A DNA stretch of 23,045 nucleotides, taken from contig CAUVYJ010000020.1 in assembly GCA_963556145.1 (NCBI GenBank), positions 1-23,045 of the forward strand, given 5' to 3'. Shown here piece by piece: positions 8,430-17,836 of the stretch. Both the position numbers and the translations under genes were made by a program. Each line of letters opens with the position of its first letter. The stretch's first letter is position 1. Source of the DNA: Hygrocybe punicea (taxonomy: Eukaryota; Basidiomycota; Agaricomycetes; Agaricales; Hygrophoraceae). The notes under the pieces are model-generated. The model made no database searches. It was given only the letters and a program-made list of their open reading frames with translations, and was not told the origin of the DNA.

Positions 8430-10120
8430 GGTTGGGACTATCGGTCGTTGGACAAAGGATCTTCCACCTGGTCCAACTACCCTTCCTCTCCTGGGGAAGC
8501 TCACGAGTTCATAAATGGGCACACCTTCGGTATGCGCCCTTTCCCCTACAAGTACTTATATCATATCATCGTAACATCACACGAACAGGCTGACGGAGTG
8601 GTCAAGACTCTATGGCGATATATATTCAGTTTGCAACATCGATTTCAAGTCCCCCGCGAGGGGTTATTTCGAGCTACACGGTAGTCAAAGACCTCCTTGA
8701 CAAGCAAAGCAATATTACCAGTGACCGCCCACAAACAACTATCCAACGGAGATACTGTCACAAGCGGTGTTCCTATAAGCCCAGGCGCATTACCGTGAGC
8801 AGCCAAAAATAAGATCGTAGGACCTACGTTAAAGATGCTCATATTGCGTAGATGATTCTAATTGGTCTCTCTTACGTCAGGCTGCCCGAAGCATCATGAC
8901 TGTCCAAAAGTGCGCTCAGCATCTTCCTATTCAGCATGCCGAGTCCATCCAGTTCATGTACGAGATAATGAGGGACCCTCAGGTACGCTGCCCTGCGTGC
9001 GCAGAAGTCCAAAAATGGTACTGACTCTTTGCATTCAGCTCTTTGACCAACATGCTCAGCGGTATACCTACTCTGTGATCTCATCTGTCATCTACAGTGC
9101 TCGCTTCCCGCACTTTGAGAGCAATGAGGTGTCCGACTTCTATCACATCACTGCTCTGTGGTTTCGCCTGATGGAACCTGGGCGGCACCCACCTGTAGAC
9201 TTGATTCCCATCCTAAAAAAAGGTCCTGAGTGCTGGGCCCCGTGGAAGACAGAGGCAAAGGAAGTCCAAAAATTGCAGAGAGGTCACTACTTCAGCATGC
9301 TGGACCGTGTCCAAAACCGTTTGGATAAGGGGGAATGCGTCAGCACTTTTATAGAAACCATCATCGAAAGCCAGAAAACCCTAGGAATGGACCGCGAATT
9401 GATGGCATAAGTGCTGGAATTGGGCTTTTCCATTATGTTCACCAAAGTCGACATGCCTTAGATATCTCGGTGGCGTCCTGTTTGAGGGGGGCTCAGATGC
9501 AACACCATCTTACCCAAAATCCCTATACCTTGCGTTGACAGCATACCCTGAAGCACAGCAAAAAGCCCATAACGAAATTGACCGTGTTGTCGGCAGTGAT
9601 AGGTTGCCAAAGCTTGAGGATATCGACAAGCTCCCATATGTGCGAGCCATCATTAGAGAAGTGCATGCAGAAATCCTCTCTTCACATCAATTGAAGTTGA
9701 TCTGCCCTACACCCAAGACTCAACGATGGAGACCTGCAGCTCCTCTCAGTCTTCCTCATGCCACCACAGACGACGCTCATGTGAGTGTCGAAAGCCGGAA
9801 ACACATTATTGGCTTGTCTGACAGCAATGATGCAGTATTGTGGATATACGGTGCCTCGTGGCGCAACCATCTTGCTCTGTATGTACCATGAATTACTCAC
9901 GACGAGACAATATACGAGTGACCCAACGACTTCTGGCCAGATCATTATATCCTCACCGAATTTGGAACCAGAGGTTTCGACACGAACGACTTCAGACACA
10001 CCTTGCCATATGGCAGCGGCCTATCTCCCAGTATTTTCAGAATGCGATCTCATAATTATTATTCACCAGCGGATCTGTCCTGGAATTCATCTCGCTGCAA
10101 ATTCTGTGTCTGTGGTAGGC
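8430..10120 (+). pseudogene. Cytochrome P450 monooxygenase, decayed, multi-exon
   Basis: P450s are haem monooxygenases anchored in the endoplasmic reticulum. Motifs in order: the proline-rich hinge LPPGPTTLPLLG (8462-8497); VVKDLLDKQSNITSDRP (about 8683-8732); AARSIMTVQ and IQFMYEIMRDPQ ending at 8982; an intact intron 8983-9038; RYTYSVISSVIYSARF (9058-9105); the I-helix region YLGGVLFEGGSDA (from 9463); AYPEAQQKAHNEIDRVVG (from 9541); the K-helix YVRAIIREVH (to 9666), then RWRPAAPLSLPH (from 9724); TVPRGATILL; DPNDFWPDHYI; and the haem-loop residues RICPGIHLAANS (about 10071-10107). Defects: frameshifts in the N-terminal region and near 9921; an intron at 9407-9461 whose donor reads ATAAGT instead of GTAAGT; an intron at 9667-9723 that begins GC and ends AA; and no usable donor for the intron before the haem cysteine. 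The C-terminal tail is missing. Confidence 0.85.
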
Positions 10121-10631
10121 TAATATCGAATGCTGTGGAAGATCTCTTTTTTACTGAATGCGATCAATCTCTGCTACATTCGTTCCAATTTCTGTCACAG
10201 GAAATGGCGATGATCGACAGGAAGCGATAGGGAAAGACTTTAGGTTCAGCAAAGTAACTACATCACACACAGCTAATGTGAGCTCAGGATCCAAAATAGC
10301 GACCAAGCTACGGAAAAGTTCCTGGTTAGAGGAATGAAGCACTGCCAAAGCTTGGGGCATAGCATATGAGGATTTGGGGTGTAAGGAAATGAGCGAAGAT
10401 CTTGAAAATAGACCAGTACACTCCACCATTGGTAACCGTTTCACCCAGACTGCGCATCCAGCAGAATATATCGGCCGTCATCAATGATATGGCTTCAGCA
10501 AGCGGTGCCACCTTAGTACTTTCTTCATATGCGACCCATAGAGCATGAGCACAACCCCACTAAAGAGAAGATGACATGAATTTGTACGATCCATGATGTG
10601 AATATTCACAGGTTCATTTGTTATCAAAGTC
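10121..10631. other. No gene recognised
   Basis: Minus-strand open frames of 61 and 97 codons overlap here, but neither resembles a known family and their junction shows no convincing intron. The interval ends at the 8-bp target duplication of element D. Confidence 0.4.
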
Positions 10632-10639
10632 ATTGATGC
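10632..10639. repeat. Left target-site duplication of element D
   Basis: attgatgc here and gttgatgc at 20721-20728 match at 7 of 8 positions and directly abut the TAGTGCTRCC ends. Eight bases is the duplication length of hAT-superfamily transposons. Confidence 0.65.
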
Positions 10640-10756
10640 TAGTGCTACCGAAGTTCAGTTCAGTCCAGTTCAGACCCATTTTGGCTGAACCCTGAACTGA
10701 ACTCCAGGTTCAGTTCAGGATTTCACGTGAACTGAACCTGAACCGCCCTGAACCAT

Positions 10757-11360
10757 TGTGACGGCGAGTTCGGGTGTAGATCCGGAATGGAATCTACTAG
10801 AAAGGGTGATCTGCTGGAAAGAGATCAGAGGAGTGAAGTGTTTTCTATGGTGTCTAATCAATCCAACCTGAATCCGGGGTTCCGGATCAGAGGTGAAGTG
10901 TGGGTGAAGGGAGTTCGAAGACTAATAACTAATACGATAAGAATAGGACTGAAGGGGAGCGATACTATGCAATATGATATGAAGGGGAGTAATAATCTAC
11001 ATCTTTGTAGTGTAAAAGTAGACCTTTTATACTACTGTGAGGGATCCTGTGCTATAGTAACTATGTACTACAAGCGAAGGCTGTAAAGTGATAGGGGAGT
11101 AGTGGAGAGGAGTGGAGTGGATTGGGGCTATATACTAAGTAACGGGAAATGAAGGTAAATGATATATAACTATATACGTGGAGAATCCGGGTTGTTAGGA
11201 ACATTGCATCTTGAGTGGGAACGATTCCGGAGCGGGATCCGGAGCGGAATCGACGGAATTGAGCGGAATCGAACGGAATCGACGATATATGAAAGGGAAC
11301 GGACGGGGACAATGTATGATATGAAGAGGATCCAGGTCCAGACAGCCCGGAGCCTCTACA
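10757..11360 (-). repeat. 3' LTR of element C
   Basis: 604 bp, TGTGACGGCG to AGCCTCTACA. A TATAAAAGG box on the minus strand lies at 11023-11031 and is present in the partner LTR at 19046-19054. Near its right side, short GGAATCGA/CGGAATCGA words repeat (about 11240-11285). Confidence 0.85.
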
Positions 11361-11687
11361 TCTGGTCAGGACTCAGATAGAGACCATCCCTGGTCGATCC
11401 ATACGAAGTAACGAAGATACTGGGGTTGTGGGAATAAATGAGCGGAAACAATGTTGAAAACGGGCAGAAACAGTGGTACAACGTGAACGGGATCGAAGCC
11501 GGTGGGTATTGAAGCGTCGGGAAGCAAAGGTCCAGAGCTACTAAAAGAGGGTGGGGCGAAACGGCTGGACAAAGATATAACGGTCACGTGACGGAGACAA
11601 CAAATACAAACAAGAAAACTTTTCAACTCGACTTTTCAACAACCTCAACAACCTCAACCAAACCTCGCGCAACAACTCCAACGCCTA
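11361..11687. other. Upstream region of the antisense gene, inside element C
   Basis: No gene is seen between the LTR and the first ATG of the plus-strand gene. Just inside the LTR, TCTGGTCAGG could be mistaken for a primer site, but it lies at the 3' end if gag sets the orientation. The promoter of the antisense gene must lie here or in the LTR. TCAACAACCTCAACAACCTCAACC repeats just before the start codon form an unstructured leader. Confidence 0.4.
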
Positions 11688-13216
11688 ATGTCGACAGAAT
11701 ACAACAAGTTCCTCGCAAAGCTCGATGTGGAGACGCGGAAAGACTTCGAGAACGCGGTAGCAGAGTTACAGGCAGTGGATGCGGCCGGAAACGATATTGT
11801 ACGCGACGGATACAAGGACGAAGCACGGCGATGGGTTGGGAGGCGACGACGGGCCATAGTAAGTGATCCCACTCTGGTAAATGGCACGAACTAACCAAAC
11901 TCGACAGCGGAACTACAGAGGGCTCGTGAAGGAGATCCAGGACGGCGGAATTGACGTAACAGAACCAAAGGATTTTACGGTGGGCGGAGAGATGGTAGTC
12001 TTGGTCGAGGAGTGGCTGCGGAACCGGGAGGAGTTCATGGAGCGGGAGCGGGAAGCGGCTAAACAAAAGGAGGTCGACGAGGAGAAAGCAAGGAGGAAGC
12101 AGATCGCGGAGGCGGCGGCAGAGGCAGGAGCAAAACGGAGCGAGGAGGCGAAAAGGGCAAAGGCGGCGAAGGAAAGGGAAGTCGACGACGCGCTAAGGCT
12201 ACAGGACAAGATGCAGGAGGAGGAGGCGAGGAGGAAGCGGATACAAGCGGAGGAATTACACGAGCACGAGGAGATAAATAGGAGGGCGGCGGCGGAGGCG
12301 AAAGCGAAGCGACTCGAGGAGGCGAAGAGGGCAAAGGAAACGGACGGGGAGGAGGACGAAGAAAACGGCGGATACATAAACCAAGTCAGTGGTGTGGAAT
12401 GGGATGAATGGGCTGACCAACAACACTTGAAGTTCGCGAGACTCAAAGCGAGCGGGAAGAAGGCTATCCGGGACAAAGGGGCCAACCGGGACGATGAGAC
12501 GGTTTGCGGGGAGTACAACAGCGAGGACGACTTTTCGAATGCGAGCGGGAACGGAGATTCGAGACCGAAGGGGAAGATTCTGGGGGTAAGTAAACTCTCG
12601 CAAACTCGTACAACCGTGGTGTCTAACTATTCCGTAGTATATGCAATCTTTCCGGATCCAACAGTGCGATGCGTGCGTGACCGCCAACACGGTTTGTCGC
12701 GGAATCGAGGGATACACATGCGACAGATGCAAGAGACTCAAACGACGCTGTGGATTGTCGACGAAGGGACCGGCCACCGGAACCGGAAAAGCGGAAAGGA
12801 AAGGGAAGGCGAAGGCGGGTAGTCCGAAGAGGAGAGTCGTCGCGAAGAAGGCACCGAGGATCGTGAAGAAGCCCAAGCTGCGGGCCGGAGAGGCGTCGAC
12901 AAGTAAGCGGACGTTGACCGACGTCGAACCGGATACGGAATCGGAGCGGGACGAGGGAGTGGATAGGAACCCATTCAAGCGGCCGCAGATTGGTGCCGGA
13001 ATCGAGGAGCATGTCGAAGCGATGCGGAAAATGGCGACGGAAACGCAACGGGAGATATCAGTGATCGCGGACGGCCTCTCGGAATACGTCGCGGAAGTCC
13101 ACACGAGTCTAACCCGTTGGACAAAGGAGCTGAACCGACTCCGCACAAACCAAGCCCACCTCTTGGGCCAACTGGACCTGATCGACACAAAGCTCAACGA
13201 AGGGAGGAGGGAATAA
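11688..13216 (+). CDS. Coiled-coil protein with Zn2Cys6 cluster, antisense gene of element C (3 exons)
   Basis: Exons are 11688-11858, 11908-12585 and 12638-13216, giving 475 residues. Both introns (49 and 52 nt) have GTAAGT donors, CTAAC branch-like words and AG acceptors, and both are phase 0. Residues 1-95 form a small helical domain beginning MSTEYNKFLAKLDVETRKDF. About 105-215 is a Lys/Glu/Arg/Ala-rich coiled coil. Next comes an acidic, tryptophan-containing segment (GVEWDEWADQQHLKFARLKA). Residues 293-321 hold six cysteines spaced C-x2-C-x6-C-x7-C-x2-C-x6-C with basic residues (CKRLKRRC), the canonical fungal Zn2Cys6 DNA-binding pattern. A Lys/Arg-rich stretch, likely a nuclear signal, follows, then a C-terminal helical region that could dimerise. 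Such zinc-cluster ORFs antisense to gag are, as I recall, recurrent in basidiomycete Gypsy elements. All reading frames are intact, so it may still be expressed. Its role (regulator of the LTR, nuclear import, or a captured host gene) is unknown. Confidence 0.75.
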
Positions 13217-14250
13217 AAGGGGAAATGGACGGAAAAGGGGAGACGGAAACGAAACGGGACAATGTACATAAAAATAAAAGAGTACATAATAAAATCTATA
13301 AACGAAAAGGGAGGAACGGGTAAATATGTAAGATGGAATCTGGAGGTCGAGGTGGAGGATGGCATCGGAATACAACGGAAACAGAAACGGACCGGAACGA
13401 GCAAGAAACAACGAGAACTAGAAACAGAAATGTAAATAAACAAGAAACGGGAACGTGAACAGAAAGCGGAACGGAAGACGAAAACGCAAAAAATGTGAGA
13501 CGGAAACGTATCTATATCCCCACAAGAGTTTCTGGAAGAAGGTCGGGGGCGGAACAACGAGAGGAGGCAGAGAGCTTCTTGCAAATAGTTGAGCGAGGTG
13601 TCGAGGGGGCAGAGGTCCAAAATGCGATGGCAAAGTAAAATAAGGACGGAAACGAAGAATAAAATAAAATCGAGAACCGGAGTGCCGACACCAACACGAT
13701 CCCAAATAACGGGTGCGCCGCGTGACGGGTCTAAAGACGACGGGGTGCCCCAAGTGGGCGAAGATGGAACCAGGAGCGAAACGGGAGCGGATACGACGAG
13801 GGGAACCGGGAACGGAGGGGGCGACATAACAGAATCGGAACCAGAATCGAAATCGAATAAAAGAGACGGAATGGGGTCCAGAAGTAGAACAGGTACGGAA
13901 TACTCAACCATAGTCGACGGAGTCTTGATAGACGTAGATGGAGGACAAAAGGATGACAATATCGAGGACGGAATGTCTATATCGGGGGAATCCGAGAACA
14001 ATGGGAGGGGGTCCGGTATGAGTTCGTGGACAGAAAGTGGAGGTGTCAAATCCGGAGACGACGTGGACAAAATAGGATTTAGAATAGATAAATCGGTGAC
14101 CGGCAGCAATAGATCGGGAGTGGGATTGGACGGGGACGACACAGAACTGGACAACAATACCTGTAAACAAATGACGGTCTCGACAGGTACCAGAGTGGAC
14201 GGGGACGGGATATACAATGAAGGGGACGGAGGACCGGAATGAACGTGGGC
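13217..14250. repeat. Low-complexity GGAACGG/CGGAAC-type region of element C
   Basis: The plus strand is dominated by purine-rich words such as CGGAAAC, GGAACGG and GAACCGGAA, with very few pyrimidine runs. This keeps several frames open: a 217-codon Gly/Thr/Asp-rich plus frame (13589-14242) and a long Ser/Pro-rich minus frame. Neither shows a domain. A pol gene would be expected here in an autonomous relative. Confidence 0.55.
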
Positions 14251-14739
14251 GACGGAATGAATGACGGTGGGCGGGATCGAGGATGGAATCGGAACCGGAG
14301 ATGACAAAGCTATGACGGGTAGGGGACTGGGACCGGAATCGGGACTAGGAGTGGAACCGGGACTGGAGATAGTGACGGCAAGGGAAGTGGAGTCCGGAAC
14401 GGAGCGACAACCGGATAGCAGGAATGAGGCGGCATTGTGGAAGACGTCGAGCGGGTACGGATCGTCGTGGTAATGGTCGGGAAGGAGGTAATGGAGGCGT
14501 TCCTCAATACGTAGACGAAGGTCTGAGTCAAATCCGTTGGTGAAGTACATGTTCCGTTGTTTATCCGATAGACGTCCGTTGTTGTATAGTACTCCAGAGA
14601 TGCGTATGAAGTCGCAGAAATACTGTCCTAAGTCCGTTGTAGAGGGTTGATGTCCCTCTGAGTCCGTATCATCGATATATCACGAATCCAGACCAACCCG
14701 ATGCCACTATTCGACTTGCATTCGAACCCGACGTAACCC

Positions 14740-14778
14740 GGCGTGACGTGACCCGACGTGACCGACGTGACCCGACAT
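14740..14778. repeat. GACGTGACC tandem units within LTR-2b
   Basis: Four near-copies of a 9-10 bp unit, CGACGTGACC, sit between GTAACCCGG and the element B insertion. LTR-2a has no such expansion at the corresponding place. Confidence 0.55.
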
Positions 14779-14795
14779 ATGCCGCTTTGTGACGG

Positions 14796-14950
14796 TGGAG
14801 TAGTAGCGAGTGCCTAGTCACGTGACGAGGCTCCCACGGTTCGTTGTAGATAGATCCCTGTCAGTAGTCAGTCCGAATCCATCCTTCCTCGCCAGCTCTT
14901 CTGCGAGATTCTCCAGCTAGCCCTCGGAGTGGTATCTCCGTACCACTCCA
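14796..14950 (+). repeat. 5' LTR of element B
   Basis: 155 bp, TG...CA, identical by eye to the 3' LTR. Outer and inner ends form the short inverted repeat TGGAGTRGTA. It contains the palindromic word TCACGTGA at about 14818, also conserved in element A. Confidence 0.9.
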
Positions 14951-14953
14951 ACG

Positions 14954-14978
14954 TGGTGATGAGAGCGGATTCGAACCC
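14954..14978 (+). promoter_or_regulatory. tRNA-like primer binding site of element B
   Basis: Starting three bases after the LTR, TGGTGATGAGAGCGGATT then CGAACCC reads as the reverse complement of a tRNA 3' end: CCA, acceptor strand, and a T-loop word TTCGAATCC. Similarity continues past the usual 18 nt into the T-loop. I cannot name the tRNA. Confidence 0.65.
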
Positions 14979-14989
14979 AGCTTCTGTCT

Positions 14990-15150
14990 TGAGCGACTTT
15001 CAGCGACTTCCAGCGATTTCCAGTCATTTTTCAGCACCCCAGCGATTTTCCGAGTACAGAGCACAGAGCACAGAGCACCGCGCACCAAGCAGTTCCCCGA
15101 GCACCAAGTGATTTTCCAAGCACCAAACGATTTTCCGAGCATCAAACATT
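14990..15150 (+). repeat. Leader repeats of element B
   Basis: Recurring words CAGCGAYTT(C)CAG (14993-15030), ACAGAGC (15057-15078) and GATTTTCC(G/A)AGCA (15050-15142) fill the leader before the ATG. They also occur, more decayed, in element A at 5191-5350. Confidence 0.55.
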
Positions 15151-15172
15151 CTCATTTTCTCGACCTACACAA

Positions 15173-17263
15173 ATGACTACGAAAAAGAAGCAAAAAGAAC
15201 GAGCGAAGAAGGAAAAAACGCGGCGGAAAACCAACACAAAAAGAGAACCAACAATCTCGCCACCAACGGCCCAGCCCACAGCGACGTGGACCCAAATGAA
15301 CACAACGACGACGCTCACTGCCCCGGTGCCCGCCAACGCCATCCCAACACCACCCAGTGCCTCCGACCGTGAACATTCAACAGCCTCGTCGACCCACCTT
15401 ACCGCCAACTGTGGCCAGCCAAAAACGAGGCACGGACCCCAAGATTCAACCCTGCACACCACAGCACGCCCACCTCCACCAAAAGCGTCGACGTTCGCGC
15501 CCGAGCACGCCACGTCGTTATTGCCCACCCAAATGGCCCCACCCTCGCTGCAAAACGCGTCAGAACGCGCCCCAAACCCAACCGCCACGTTCGCGTCCCC
15601 CACCCTCGCAACCACGCCCCAAGTCCCCACAACGTCAACGGCAACCCCGTCTACCGTCTCGCAGGCCCCAACGCCGTCCGCTCGCGTGCCCATCACGCCC
15701 AACACGACTGCCATGTTACGGCTGCACCCAACGCTGCAGCCTTCGCCTTCAATACTCGGACCATGGCCCCAGCGTCCAACCACACCCACGTCGACCCAGG
15801 AACGGCCAACGCGAGCACCCGTGTGCCCAAACGAACCCCAGTCCAGCCCAGCTGCTGCCGCCACGTCACCAACGAACGTGAAGCACCGCGAAGCACCACC
15901 AGCACCTCAGCCGCAACCCCAACGTACGGCCCCGCCCCCGTTGACCCGGAAACCACAGACGCCAATGCCGGTGTACCAAGACGAGCCCCAGCCCACGTCA
16001 AACGCGTCCACCACACCGTCCCACAATGCCAACCACCTCCAAACCGAACACGGACGCGAATACCCAGCGCCCATGGCTCTCGCCACCCCCAACCCCAAGC
16101 ACCCCCGAGCAGAGCGCAGCCGTGAGCTGCCTTCGAAATACCCCAACCCCAGTGCCAAAAGCGGCCGTGAGCGCGAACGCCCGGCGTGTAGACCCAACCC
16201 CAATGCAAGGCCAACCCCAGAGCCCTGTCCCGCGCCCGTTCCATCCCAGCCTGCAACCATATCCCACCCCAACCCAAAAAGCTCGCATGAGCGTGAGTGT
16301 TCAACGCCCACCGGCATGCCCACTCCCAGCACCGCGAAACCGGCCTCGAAACCCCTCCGACACGAACGTCTCGCGCCTACACCGTCTCGCGCCACCATCC
16401 CCGTCTACCCTGACCCAAAACCGAACCCTCAACACGACCATCTCGTCCCCACACCGTACCGCGCTTCCACCATCCACCAAACGCGTCATGGAGACCCGCA
16501 CGGCCAGTCGTGGCCTCTGACATCCGAGATCGCGGAGTTCCTTGCAGGAGAGAGCCGAGACAAAGCAAATGGCGCTGCGAGGCAAAACAACAAAGAGCAG
16601 GGTGAGAAAACGCGACAACACGCGAGCACGAAGGAGGAAACGCGCACCGGGGACAAACCCCACCGAAAGGGAATAAAACAGCACGACGAAACGTTCCAAC
16701 ACACGACCGCATGTGAAGGAGACCCACCTAGCCCCACAAAACGATATGCCAACGTGTCTACACAAACGGAGCCCATGGAGACACCGCCGTCAGCGTGCCG
16801 CACCAATATCCCTACCCCAAAAACTCAAGCTGTCCCCACATTCAACACCCCCTGCCAAAATCATACTTGGCGCAACACCTATCATACCCACGTCCCCATC
16901 TGGCGACCCAAGAATGTCCCCACCCTTACCTACCCCCGAGTGCAAAATCCATGGTCCACGCTTCGCTACCGTCACCGCCGCGTCCACCCTCAAAACCTTC
17001 CCCCGAGATACCCTGTAAATAGACTCCCACCTCGTTATCAACGATACCCAATACATTTCGACGACTCCCCGTATCGAGTACAACCCCACCACCTTCCCAC
17101 TATCTCTATGCGAAACTCATCAAAACTTCTGGCTCGTGTCCACCACGTTTCTCATAACCTTTCCCATCCCTCTGTTTCTCTCCCATCTTTTTTCAGACAG
17201 ATTCCTGTTTCCTTTGATCCCAGTCTTGGACCTCCTTTACTAGACCCTAGTGGAGTAGACTAG
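15173..17263 (+). CDS. Pro/Thr-rich basic protein of element B, no known domain
   Basis: The single frame is 696 codons. The ATG is the first after the leader, and the copy in element A starts at the matching codon. The N-terminus is strongly basic (KKKQKERAKKEKTRRK, residues 4-19), followed by a long Pro/Thr/Ala/Ser-rich stretch to about residue 430 that is likely disordered. Around residues 443-462 a short helical island, WPLTSEIAEFLAGES, is nearly unchanged in A despite decay around it. Next comes a Lys/Gln/Glu-rich helix, then a Pro/His/Tyr-rich tail. There are no CCHC knuckle, aspartic protease, YxDD or integrase residues. Basic N-terminus and position right after the primer site are where gag would be, so it might bind the element's RNA; that is inference. 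A second frame is also open at 15763-16125, a consequence of C-rich sequence with few stops. Confidence 0.6.
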   Translation: MTTKKKQKERAKKEKTRRKTNTKREPTISPPTAQPTATWTQMNTTTTLTAPVPANAIPTPPSASDREHSTASSTHLTANCGQPKTRHGPQDSTLHTTARPPPPKASTFAPEHATSLLPTQMAPPSLQNASERAPNPTATFASPTLATTPQVPTTSTATPSTVSQAPTPSARVPITPNTTAMLRLHPTLQPSPSILGPWPQRPTTPTSTQERPTRAPVCPNEPQSSPAAAATSPTNVKHREAPPAPQPQPQRTAPPPLTRKPQTPMPVYQDEPQPTSNASTTPSHNANHLQTEHGREYPAPMALATPNPKHPRAERSRELPSKYPNPSAKSGRERERPACRPNPNARPTPEPCPAPVPSQPATISHPNPKSSHERECSTPTGMPTPSTAKPASKPLRHERLAPTPSRATIPVYPDPKPNPQHDHLVPTPYRASTIHQTRHGDPHGQSWPLTSEIAEFLAGESRDKANGAARQNNKEQGEKTRQHASTKEETRTGDKPHRKGIKQHDETFQHTTACEGDPPSPTKRYANVSTQTEPMETPPSACRTNIPTPKTQAVPTFNTPCQNHTWRNTYHTHVPIWRPKNVPTLTYPRVQNPWSTLRYRHRRVHPQNLPPRYPVNRLPPRYQRYPIHFDDSPYRVQPHHLPTISMRNSSKLLARVHHVSHNLSHPSVSLPSFFRQIPVSFDPSLGPPLLDPSGVD

Positions 17264-17378
17264 CTTGGTTGTTTTTGGTCTGTCTTTCAGTCTGTTTTCC
17301 CCCTTTTCTTTTCCTCTTTCCCCCCTGTTTCGAGTCTTTGATAGCGACGAGGACGTCGCTATGAGGAAGGGGGGCACT
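17264..17378 (+). promoter_or_regulatory. 3' non-coding region of element B: hairpin and polypurine tract
   Basis: A pyrimidine-rich stretch (17264-17330) is followed by a perfect 9-bp hairpin, ATAGCGACG-AGGA-CGTCGCTAT (17341-17349 with 17354-17362). Then comes GAGGAAGGGGGG (17363-17374), four bases from the 3' LTR. The same arrangement exists in element A with a compensated change in the loop-closing pair. Confidence 0.65.
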
Positions 17379-17533
17379 TGGAGTAGTAGCGAGTGCCTAG
17401 TCACGTGACGAGGCTCCCACGGTTCGTTGTAGATAGATCCCTGTCAGTAGTCAGTCCGAATCCATCCTTCCTCGCCAGCTCTTCTGCGAGATTCTCCAGC
17501 TAGCCCTCGGAGTGGTATCTCCGTACCACTCCA
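17379..17533 (+). repeat. 3' LTR of element B
   Basis: 155 bp, identical by eye to 14796-14950, followed by the target duplication acgg. Confidence 0.9.
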
Positions 17534-17829
17534 ACGGCCGCTTTCGGACCTAATCCGGCAGCCTCAAACACCTCGGAGTTCCAACTCTAGTAGACGGATC
17601 TCATTGGACTCAATTCCCGATATCGGACTTGCCCAATATATGTGTCCCCTCCTCCTTTTGGAGATACAGTTGACATTTTACATCTTTATCTTTTTATATT
17701 TGCATTCCTCTCCATTTCCCTGTCACTGTCGCATTGCAACCCCCTCTTCACATCCCCATTCCAAATCCCCTTTGTAGTTCCCATCGGCCGAAGTAGACAA
17801 GTCCGAAAGTAGACTACTCATCCCTGTAC

Positions 17830-17836
17830 TATAAAA
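17830..17836 (+). promoter_or_regulatory. TATA box of LTR-2b
   Basis: TATAAAA occurs in the middle of LTR-2b. LTR-2a has TATAAAAAGG at the equivalent place on its own coding strand (3047-3056), which fixes both solo LTRs' orientation. Confidence 0.5.

Larger units (their letters stand above)
14796..17533 (+). mobile_element. Element B: intact non-autonomous LTR retrotransposon with 155-bp LTRs
   Basis: Identical 155-bp direct repeats (14796-14950 and 17379-17533) begin TGGAGTAGTAGCG and end CCGTACCACTCCA. A perfect 4-bp duplication, acgg (14792-14795 and 17534-17537), flanks it. Inside, in order: a tRNA-like primer site, a repeat-rich leader, a 696-codon ORF, a hairpin and a purine tract. 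No pol domain is present. Identical LTRs, a perfect duplication and an open ORF point to recent insertion. It is the same family as element A and lies at the innermost level of a nest D > C > LTR-2b > B. Movement must depend on enzymes supplied elsewhere. Confidence 0.9.

Noticed and set aside
10787..11086. A 99-codon frame within the LTR of element C, repeated at 18810-19109
   Set aside because: It is present in both LTR copies only because the LTRs are duplicates; the composition is non-coding and no domain is seen.
11361..11380. TCTGGTCAGGACTC as a plus-strand primer site for element C
   Set aside because: It lacks the C expected at the T-stem position in a tRNA, and gag plus the TATA box lie on the minus strand.
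12256..14550. A 764-codon minus-strand open frame taken as one protein
   Set aside because: Only its first part (to about 14410) is Gag. The rest is low complexity and then antisense to the intact Zn2Cys6 gene, so the length is an artefact of stop-poor sequence.
14796..17533. Large inverted repeat formed by elements A and B as a single composite structure
   Set aside because: The two copies are independent insertions with different target duplications, ages and hosts; their opposite orientation is incidental.
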